Below are positions 1-4,840 of a stretch of DNA of 6,895 nucleotides, piece after piece. The notes under the pieces are model-generated. The model ran no database searches, had not been told where the DNA came from, and saw nothing but the letters and a program-made list of their open reading frames with translations. The number at the start of each line of letters is the position of its first letter. Within the stretch, counting starts at the first letter, position 1. Made by a program: the position numbers and the translations under genes. This stretch comes from DASTDH01 sp041167675 (lineage in GTDB: Bacteria; Verrucomicrobiota; Verrucomicrobiia; Chthoniobacterales; JAFAMB01): NCBI GenBank assembly GCA_041167675.1, contig JBEEIB010000637.1:1-6895 (forward strand). The letters are read 5' to 3'.

Positions 1-402
1 AACATCGACATCCTCACTCACACCGAGATTCGAAAGATGTCCGGCGGAGACATGCTTGAGGCGGTTGAGTTGGAGAATACGAGGACGGGCGAGCGGCGCG
101 TCGTGAGTACTCCGGCCATTTTTTCCATGATCGGTGCGAAACCGTGCACCGATTGGTTGCCGGCGGAGATTGAACGTGACGGAAAAGGTTTCATCAAAAC
201 CGGACCCGCCGCTGCTAATGCTCCCGGTTGGAAAGAGAGCAAACGCCCGCCCGGTCCGCTCGAGACCAGCCTTCCTGGTATTTTTGCCGCGGGCGATGTG
301 CGCTCCGGCTCGGTGAAACGTTGTGCTGCCGCTGTGGGCGAAGGCGGCATGGCGATCGCGGGAGTGCAAGACGCCCTGGCGTTTTGGTCTGTACGAGGTT
401 AA
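1..402 (+). CDS. Thioredoxin-reductase-like FAD/NAD(P)H oxidoreductase, C-terminal fragment
   Basis: The reading frame is open from base 1 to a TAA at 400-402, so only the last 133 codons of a gene starting outside the window are present. The internal ATG at 37 is not a credible start, because codons before it continue the same fold. The fragment shows the end of a two-dinucleotide-binding-domain flavoprotein: a 'IFSMIGAKPCTDWL' strand-loop, a 'DGKGFIKTG' turn, then 'TSLPGIFAAGDV' (274-300 encodes PGIFAAGDV), the conserved segment whose Asp contacts FAD ribitol/pyrophosphate. It ends with 'GSVKRCAAAVGEGGMAI', the helix that closes the flavin site. The family moves electrons from NAD(P)H via FAD to a disulfide. 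The redox CxxC and any N-terminal cyclic-nucleotide-binding domain, common in relatives with this 'RSGSVKR' tail, would lie upstream and cannot be seen. Family call is firm; substrate is unknown. Confidence 0.9.
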   Translation, partial: NIDILTHTEIRKMSGGDMLEAVELENTRTGERRVVSTPAIFSMIGAKPCTDWLPAEIERDGKGFIKTGPAAANAPGWKESKRPPGPLETSLPGIFAAGDVRSGSVKRCAAAVGEGGMAIAGVQDALAFWSVRG

Positions 403-479
403 GCGGTGATTCGCCGCCGCTCTTCGAGCTCGCCTCCGCCCGTTCCCATCCGACCTTAAACGTTAAGCTCTACTTCCTT

Positions 480-502
480 GCTATACGTGACTCACGTATA
501 AT
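480..502 (+). promoter_or_regulatory. Palindromic element, copy 1, overlapping a consensus -10 box
   Basis: Bases 482-500 read TATACGTGA-C-TCACGTATA, a perfect 9-bp inverted repeat around one central base. Bases 497-502 are TATAAT, a perfect sigma-70 -10 hexamer overlapping the right arm; no good -35 is seen at the usual distance. The same 21-nt element, differing only at the central base, recurs at 2426-2446. An odd-spaced palindrome over a -10 box is the usual layout for a dimeric repressor operator, as in many toxin-antitoxin promoters. The binding protein is not identifiable here, so the operator role is inference. Confidence 0.55.
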
Positions 503-758
503 ATGGCATGGCATCGATCACGTGTCGTCGGTGCTGCAAGCGTTTCTACAAAGAGAAGAACACCGATAGCTGAAATAAGGGTTGAGGGGAGTGGCTTCTT
601 ACTGGCCAACAGTGATCGGATAAAAAAACGCCAGATGTCGATCTGATTTTAACTCGAAATTCCGACCTAAAGCTGGTAGGGCTATCTGTTATTTATTCTC
701 GGTTCGGTGGGCAAGGCGGTCCCAACCAGGCTTGCGCGGAGGCCAATGGAGTTCGTTG

Positions 759-784
759 ACAAATTAGCTCCGGAGCTAATTTGT
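759..784. promoter_or_regulatory. Perfect 26-bp palindrome over the ribosome-binding region
   Basis: The 13-mer ACAAATTAGCTCC (759-771) is followed directly by its exact reverse complement (772-784). It ends three bases before the ATG at 788. The only Shine-Dalgarno-like run for that ATG, GGAG at 772-775, sits at the centre of the dyad, so in mRNA a hairpin of about 11 bp would bury it. A TTGACA at 756-761 overlaps the left arm, but no good -10 follows. The element could be a translational control hairpin or an operator; if the gene instead begins at ATG 746, the dyad is inside the coding sequence. Confidence 0.6.
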
Positions 785-787
785 AGT

Positions 788-1219
788 ATGAACTCAACAT
801 CTAACTGGACTAGCAGGATCTTTCTGATTCTTGCTCTTGCTTGCGCAATGTTCGTCGGCGGCACTGAGATCCAGGCGGCCAGCACCAGCCACAGAGGCGG
901 TCGCCTGATTGTGCAAAGAGCTCCGAACTTTGGAACTGACCTCAGCATCCATCTGTCGATCGACGGTAAAGAAGTCGCCAACATCCCACGCGATCAGCGC
1001 TACGATGGTTACGTGTCCGCCGGGCGTCATATGTTAACCGTGGTCGCACTGCCAAATACCTACATTCGGCAGCCAACCTCAATGCGTCTGACGATACGAT
1101 CGGGCCGCACCTACGTATATACGGCGGGATGGGACGCAGATCGTTTGGTCCTCCGGAGGTCGGCTTTATCCAATGCTACTCTGGAGACGCCAACCGTCGG
1201 TCGGTCGAGGCGTCACTAG
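788..1219 (+). CDS. Exported PEGA/DUF2846-like small protein
   Basis: The 143-residue product begins with a typical Sec signal: Arg10, a hydrophobic core at about 11-25 (IFLILALACAMFVGG) and a likely cleavage after 'EIQA' near residue 30. The mature part, about residues 38-123, is one small beta-rich domain: 'GRLIVQRAPNFGTDLSI', 'SIDGKEVANI', 'GYVSAGRHMLTV', 'LTIRSGRTYVYTAGW'. The alternation of short strands with an 'IDG' turn and an 'SAGRH' turn resembles PEGA or DUF2846-type domains that lie at the cell surface or on lipoproteins. No lipobox or catalytic residue is seen. The start at 788 gives the best signal peptide. ATG 746 (GGAGG at 738-742, only 3 nt away) and 707 are in frame and would add N-terminal residues that suit a signal peptide poorly. 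The tail (124-143) is basic and low in structure. Molecular role unknown. Confidence 0.75.
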   Translation: MNSTSNWTSRIFLILALACAMFVGGTEIQAASTSHRGGRLIVQRAPNFGTDLSIHLSIDGKEVANIPRDQRYDGYVSAGRHMLTVVALPNTYIRQPTSMRLTIRSGRTYVYTAGWDADRLVLRRSALSNATLETPTVGRSRRH

Positions 1220-1931
1220 GCGGACACGACAAAAAGGCGCCGAAGGGCGTCGATCCTCGCTCTTGACATAACAGTCAAAAGGAGACCGTAGCTAGCTGGT
1301 TTGGTGTAGAGTCCGCTGTCTCAACGGATAAGCCCGGTAAAATTTCGCCCGGGGAGGCAGAGACAATGTCGGGAAACGTGGGGCACGCTGGAGAAAAGCC
1401 GAGGGCATCGCCCTCCCGGCCAGGAACAAAAGGGGGCCGAATTAACTTCGCCTTCCCAAGCCCGATGTAGTTTGCGGTTGGGAAACGGGAGAACTAGAAG
1501 AATGCCGCAGTCAAAGCAGCCAGTCACAGTATCAGGGGATTTTGGAACTGATCGGGTAAGGAAAAGCGGACGTTTTAGAGCACCGCAATCCCTGGTGATT
1601 TATCACCGCGGACCGGTTTTCACTATTGGCCGAGCTCCCTTCGTCGCCGGAGCGATTCATGTTCGCAATCAGATGCGAGCCTTCAAACAGCGGGAGAGAG
1701 CTCGGAGATGGAAGGCATTTGTTGAACGAGTTTGTCTGCTCCGTGGGGCTCTCTTGTGGCGTTTGTCGATCCGGCCCGGCCGAACCCTCGCCGAGGCAAG
1801 CTCGCCCGCAACGGCCCACGCTTAGCAAAGCGGATACCCCGGCGATCTGTCCCCACCGTTAGAGTTCCCACTCAGCGGTTTTCTCTCCGCGCACAGTTGA
1901 ACGGTCGAGTGCTAACACGGTCGAAGGCTGC
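1220..1931. other. 712-nt gap without recognisable gene
   Basis: Several overlapping open frames occur on both strands (for example 1502-1825 on +, 1532-1828 on -), but none resembles a known family, their amino-acid make-up is irregular and they exclude one another. The stretch 1330-1500 is purine-rich with several short inverted repeats, including GAGGGC-ATC-GCCCTC at 1401-1415, flanked by GCC/GGC that could extend the stem to 1398-1420 with a two-base bulge. No T-run follows, so it is not a normal terminator. No tRNA or known RNA family was recognised. Confidence 0.5.
1901..1924 (+). repeat. Direct repeat ACGGTCGA x2, 16-bp period
   Basis: ACGGTCGA occurs at 1901-1908 and again at 1917-1924, ending 7 nt before the PepSY gene start. 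The second copy runs into the weak GAAGG (1923-1927) that would serve as ribosome-binding site. Such a pair could be a tandem activator or repressor site, but two 8-mers may also be chance. Confidence 0.3.
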
Positions 1932-2279
1932 ATGAAAAGAGCACGAATGTTCGGTCTCAACTTCGGCATGGTTCTTGGCTTCGCTGCTGTGACTTTCGCC
2001 GCGCAACCAAGCCAAGCGGAGTTAATGAAGCAGGCGAAGATCACAAAGACGACGGCCGAGCAGATCGCGCTCGCGAAAGTTTCTCACGGGGTTGTGAAAA
2101 GCGCGGAGATCGAGAAAGAGAAGGGTCATCTTGTGTGGTCGTTCGATATCGCACGGGCCGGCACAAGAGATATCACCGAAATCCTGGTCGATGCGAACAC
2201 GGGGAAAATCATCTCGACCCAGATCGAATCACTGCGCGACCAAGCCAAAGAAGCCGTTGCTGACAAGAAGCAGAACTAG
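1932..2279 (+). CDS. Exported single-PepSY-domain protein
   Basis: The 115-residue product has a signal peptide (MKRARM n-region, hydrophobic 8-24, cleavage near 'PSQA' at residue 29) and one PepSY-type domain at about 36-98: 'KITKTTAEQIALAKV' forms the lead helix, then 'KSAEIEKEKGHLVWSFDI' and 'ITEILVDANTGKIIS', the typical strand pair ending in 'VDxxTGKII'. PepSY domains occur in peptidase propeptides and as stand-alone periplasmic proteins thought to restrain proteases or bind metals or envelope components. No peptidase lies beside it here. The start has a weak GAAGG at 1923-1927, 4 nt upstream; the ATG at 1947 is an alternative that would shorten the n-region. The tail (101-115) is charged. 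Both neighbouring gaps are long, so it is probably transcribed alone. Confidence 0.85.
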   Translation: MKRARMFGLNFGMVLGFAAVTFAAQPSQAELMKQAKITKTTAEQIALAKVSHGVVKSAEIEKEKGHLVWSFDIARAGTRDITEILVDANTGKIISTQIESLRDQAKEAVADKKQN

Positions 2280-2386
2280 ATTCGTCAGTTGTCGATGTGG
2301 TTAGTCTACCCACCTAGCTGAAGAAAGCCTCGGCATCACCGTCGCCGAAATCGTAGAAGACCGCCAAGCTGCATTATCACCGTTTG

Positions 2387-2398
2387 CTACCATGGTAG
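2387..2398. repeat. 12-bp perfect palindrome
   Basis: CTACCATGGTAG is self-complementary over all 12 bases and lies 28 nt before the larger palindrome at 2427-2447. It has no other copy in the window. It may be a regulatory half of the same control region or chance. Confidence 0.3.
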
Positions 2399-2425
2399 AT
2401 TTTAAACACTAAACTTGTTTCGTCT

Positions 2426-2447
2426 GCTATACGTGATTCACGTATAG
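2426..2447 (+). promoter_or_regulatory. Palindromic element, copy 2
   Basis: Bases 2427-2447 form a perfect 10-bp inverted repeat around a central T: CTATACGTGA, T, TCACGTATAG. Bases 2426-2446 match 480-500 at 20 of 21 positions, the only change being the central base. Flanking sequence outside the element is not conserved between the copies, which argues for selection on the palindrome itself (a protein-binding site) rather than a recent duplication. Unlike copy 1, the right arm runs into TATAGC, not TATAAT, so a promoter here is less clear. The next + strand start is 187 nt away. Confidence 0.55.
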
Positions 2448-2501
2448 CGTGTCATCCGCCGTTCCCAGCCGGTCGAATCGTTGCAAGACCTCCCAGCCCC
2501 G

Positions 2502-2551
2502 GCCTGCTCAGCCTCCCCGCTGTGGTGGGCAAACGGTTTCGGAGTCTTCCA
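2502..2551 (+). repeat. Dispersed intergenic repeat, copy A
   Basis: These 50 bases align with the reverse complement of 4616-4664 at about 41 of 50 positions with a single one-base gap. Shared blocks include GCCTGCTCAGCCT at the left and TTTCGGAGTCT at the right. A shorter, weaker match (TCGGCAGC followed by AATGA about 10 nt later) occurs on the far side of both copies, near 2617-2636 here, so the related unit may be over 120 nt long. It lies between genes and is probably a non-coding dispersed repeat family. Function unknown. Confidence 0.6.
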
Positions 2552-2633
2552 ATTCACTGAGATTGCAGCGGACTTTGAAGCATTGATTCTCCGAGTCGAA
2601 AACAGCACAATCTGAGTCGGCAGCGCTGAGGCA

Positions 2634-3026
2634 ATGATCCGAACAAAATCAGTTTCCTCGCCGATTGAGCGGCAAATCGACGGCCTGCGCGTCCTCGCAA
2701 CGCGCCTTCGGGGCCGGGGACTTCCCAAGGAACGTTACGACGTATGGATGGCGAACCTCGGCCCGAGCGAGAAACTGCTCCGCGAGATCCAAGCCCGAAA
2801 GCTCACCTGGAGGGAATTCCGCCGCCGCTATCGCGCGGAGCTATTTGAAGGCGGCACGATCGACAGTCGCAATCGCACCATCAAAAATCACGGCCAGAAG
2901 TTCACGCTTCGCTTACTTCAACACCTCGCGAAGCAGCAACCGGTGACACTGCTCTGTCACTGCGCCGAAGATGAGCCGCACTGTCACAGGCACATTCTGA
3001 GATCGATACTCCAGGGAATGATCTAA
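2634..3026 (+). CDS. DUF488 / YeaO-family protein
   Basis: The 130-residue product fits the DUF488 (YeaO-like) family from end to end: 'MIRTKSV' lead strand, 'DGLRVLATRLRGRGLPKE' (16-33; relatives usually read RLWPRG), 'WMANLGPSEKLLREI' (38-52), 'TWREFRRRYRAEL' (58-70), and the closing strand-loop 'VTLLCHCAEDEPHCHRHIL' (104-122). The C-H-C and C-H-R-H cluster (Cys108, His109, Cys110, Cys117, His118, His120) looks able to bind metal or act as a redox or nucleophile site. The biochemical role of the family is not established. The ATG at 2634 is the first possible start after the TGA at 2613 and matches the family N-terminus, though its Shine-Dalgarno (GAGG, 2628-2631) is only 2 nt away. Residues 73-90 look like a less conserved linker. 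It stands alone on + and converges with the phosphoesterase gene. Confidence 0.85.
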   Translation: MIRTKSVSSPIERQIDGLRVLATRLRGRGLPKERYDVWMANLGPSEKLLREIQARKLTWREFRRRYRAELFEGGTIDSRNRTIKNHGQKFTLRLLQHLAKQQPVTLLCHCAEDEPHCHRHILRSILQGMI

Positions 3027-3229
3027 TCGAACGCACGTCTGCTACTCACCGAGTATCCACAGGACTCCAAAGCTTATTTCATCGCAGATAAGATAGGATT
3101 TCGGCTGGGACCCCGAAAGCCATGAGGAAACGCGCGCAGGACGGAGCGCCTCGCCCTCGCCAAGAATAAGAAAAAGCGGCAAAATAACGCTGCGAACTCG
3201 ACGCCCAAAATCAAAAAGGGGCAACAACG

Positions 3230-4423
3230 CTAGGTTTGTACAAGCTTGAGATGTACAAGTTCCGCCGGTGCGCGCACGCGCAGGGGAAACCAATTACCTA
3301 CTCCATTCGAAACGATCAGATTGCTCGTGCCTCTGGTGTAAAGCCCGGACCAGTAGCGAAACAACGCCGGCCCAAACCCCCATTGGTCGTTTAACATAAG
3401 CTGTCCACCATGGGTATGGCCGGAAAGCGTGAGCGGGAGCAACGCCTCCGCCGCGGCATCGAAGGCATGCGGATGATGCGCTAGAAGGATCGGAAAACTC
3501 TCCGGCTGGCGCTGGGTGATTAGTCGGTGCACCGAGGCGGAAATCGCGGCATCTCTATTCTCCCGCACTCTTGTCCAACGTAGTCCAAGTAGTTGCACCG
3601 GGGCGCCGCGAACGGTTACCACAGTCGATTCGTCGAGTAGAAATGGAATGCCTGACTGTTTCACCCGACGCTCGAACTCCGCGCCGTTTTCTATCAGATC
3701 GTGATTACCTTCGATCAGGTAAACGCCCGACCGGCCTTCCATCGATCTCACCAGCTCAAGACCATGGTTAAGATCAGCGAGGGCGTCGTTAATTAAGTCG
3801 CCGGTGAGCAGGACGAGATCGGCACGGAACTCGTTAACGACCCGGACTACCTCACGCAAGACGCGGCCGGAGGTAAACCGGCCTACATGCACATCGCTCA
3901 CTTGGGCAATAGTTAACCCATGAAGATCGCGCGGCAGACCAGCGATTGGGAGGATAAACCGGCGAACGCGAAAGTGATCAAGCTGTCGTATCGCAATCGT
4001 GGCAAGGCTAAGATTCAACATTGGCGGCGCTGTGGCGAGAGCGACCCCGAGAAACTGCCGGCGACTTAACACTCCGTCCGCATCAGTTGGCGCCGAGTTC
4101 GAGTTATGGCGGCGCCGAGCCATCCGGACGACAGCCGCCACGGCGAGAACCGGCAGGAGCGCCACTGCGACCAACAGAAGCAGAGGCAGGATGATCATGT
4201 GCCAAATAAATACGATTGTCAGCGCGAGCTTTGTGAATACGGCCGTCGAGCCCGGGTGAGAAAAACGCTGACTTAACAGCCAAAGCAGGCCGGTTAATTG
4301 GGCCAGGCTGAACACGGCAATAGCAGTTCGCGCGGCGGTTGCCCTGGCAATTCGCGTCGACGCCGCCCACCATAACGCGTCCAGCGCGAACATAGATCCA
4401 ATCAATGCGAGGATGAACCTCAT
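3230..4423 (-). CDS. Membrane-anchored calcineurin-like metallophosphoesterase (YkuE-like)
   Basis: The 397-residue product has an N-terminal membrane part with three or four helices (about 3-21, 33-51, 62-82, 84-102), a basic stop 'RMARRRH', a twin-arginine-like motif SRRQFLG (120-126) followed by a hydrophobic stretch to about 145, then a complete phosphoesterase domain (about 170-393). All metal-binding blocks are present: DVH (Asp177, His179), GDLIND (Asp209), GNHD (239-242), 'LLAHHPHAFD' (His316) and GHTHGGQ (335-341). The family uses two metal ions to cleave phosphomono- or diesters; relatives such as B. subtilis YkuE act at the envelope, and some homologues act on lipid-linked substrates. 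The substrate here is unknown. The start has no Shine-Dalgarno, but TATATT lies 5 nt before the ATG on this strand, preceded by TGC as in an extended -10, so a leaderless message is possible. It faces the same way as the permease upstream, across a 417-nt gap. Confidence 0.93.
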   Translation of the reverse strand: MRFILALIGSMFALDALWWAASTRIARATAARTAIAVFSLAQLTGLLWLLSQRFSHPGSTAVFTKLALTIVFIWHMIILPLLLLVAVALLPVLAVAAVVRMARRRHNSNSAPTDADGVLSRRQFLGVALATAPPMLNLSLATIAIRQLDHFRVRRFILPIAGLPRDLHGLTIAQVSDVHVGRFTSGRVLREVVRVVNEFRADLVLLTGDLINDALADLNHGLELVRSMEGRSGVYLIEGNHDLIENGAEFERRVKQSGIPFLLDESTVVTVRGAPVQLLGLRWTRVRENRDAAISASVHRLITQRQPESFPILLAHHPHAFDAAAEALLPLTLSGHTHGGQLMLNDQWGFGPALFRYWSGLYTRGTSNLIVSNGVGNWFPLRVRAPAELVHLKLVQT

Positions 4424-4615
4424 ATGAAAATATAGCAGAACTGATTGACGTCTCGTGCATCAGGCAGTTCGCGATCCTTCAGAATCGGAAATCTTTCCCT
4501 CTGAAGACGTGATCTTTTACTGCTTTCACAAAATTGCGTCGGCGCTCTGTGAACGCGAAACTCATTCGCTTTCAGCTGCCGATTTTGCATGAGCGACCTT
4601 CCGGCAAGTCTGGGC

Positions 4616-4664
4616 TGGAGACTCCGAAAGTATTCACCCTCCACGGCGGGCAGGCTGAGCAGGC
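4616..4664 (-). repeat. Dispersed intergenic repeat, copy B (inverted)
   Basis: Read on the - strand this matches copy A (2502-2551) with about nine substitutions or gaps in 50 bases. The two copies are in opposite orientation about 2.07 kb apart and enclose the DUF488 and phosphoesterase genes. Beyond the core, TCGGCAGC and a nearby AATGA (around 4562-4585) also resemble the far flank of copy A. An interrupted dyad GCCAC-AG-GTGGC at 4669-4680 abuts this copy and has no clear partner at copy A. Confidence 0.6.
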
Positions 4665-4726
4665 AAGCCGCCACAGGTGGCAAACGTAACGAGCGAAAAA
4701 GGTGCGAGCGCTTTGAGACGAAGCGA

Positions 4727-4763
4727 AACAGCTTGGAACCCTCGGTAGAAGGGTTGAGCTGTT
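4727..4763 (-). terminator. Two-part stem-loop downstream of the permease gene
   Basis: AACAGCT (4727-4733) pairs with AGCTGTT (4757-4763) and AACCCT (4737-4742) with AGGGTT (4750-4755), giving 7 + 6 bp with a small asymmetric internal loop and a 7-nt loop. It lies 77 nt past the permease stop on -. Only three T residues follow the stem on that strand, so it is a poor intrinsic terminator. It may instead be an mRNA 3'-end-stabilising hairpin. Confidence 0.4.
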
Positions 4764-4840
4764 ATGGGAACAGCCACGGCAGAGACGAAGTTGGGAAACG
4801 CGTCCCACGCCGCAGAAGATCGACCCCCCTTTTGCGGTAA

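Larger units (their letters stand above)
403..787 (+). other. Intergenic region with palindromic promoter-like element
   Basis: No recognisable full-size gene lies between the flavoprotein stop and the next start. The region holds the inverted repeat at 482-500 with an overlapping TATAAT, two tiny reading frames just behind it (503-646, 47 residues; 508-573, 21 residues with a CRRCC cluster), and the 26-bp palindrome at 759-784. I saw no convincing terminator after the flavoprotein gene. The tiny frames match no family I know and may be chance. Confidence 0.5.
2280..2633 (+). other. Intergenic region with operator-like palindrome and dispersed repeat
   Basis: This 354-nt gap holds a 12-bp palindrome CTACCATGGTAG (2387-2398), the second copy of the 21-nt palindromic element (2426-2447) and repeat copy A (2502-2551). 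Two stretches read as protein-like but lack start codons: 2305-2412 (contains 'GITVAEIVEDRQAA', stop TAA) and 2448-2615 (contains 'FGVFQFTEIAADFEALI', stop TGA at 2613), the latter in the same frame as the downstream gene. They could be remnants of decayed genes; I recognise neither. Confidence 0.45.
4424..4840 (-). other. Intergenic region with repeat copy B and hairpin
   Basis: The 417 nt between the two - strand genes hold repeat copy B (4616-4664) and a strong hairpin (4727-4763). One very short frame on -, 4565 to 4479 (28 residues, basic, containing 'FTERRRNFVKAVKD'), begins right after the repeat-like sequence but matches nothing I know. A longer - frame at 4572-5297 is mostly a shadow of the permease gene and then reads through the repeat, so it is not taken as a gene. 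Confidence 0.5.

Noticed and set aside
1263..1291. TTGACA at 1263-1268 as a promoter -35 box
   Set aside because: No acceptable -10 hexamer occurs 15-19 nt downstream and no gene starts nearby.
1398..1420. GC-rich hairpin as intrinsic terminator of the PEGA-like gene
   Set aside because: It is about 180 nt past the stop codon and no T-run follows it.
1472..1825. Open frame on + with a possible start at 1502 (about 108 residues)
   Set aside because: Highly Arg-rich, irregular composition, no recognisable fold or signal, and overlapped by equally long frames on both strands.
1532..1828. Ninety-eight-residue frame on -
   Set aside because: Low-complexity Ser/Pro-rich translation with no family resemblance, and in conflict with the overlapping + frames; no evidence favours it.
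2438..2728. Ninety-six-residue frame on -
   Set aside because: Antisense to the start of the DUF488 gene and to repeat A; Arg/Ser-rich with no family features.
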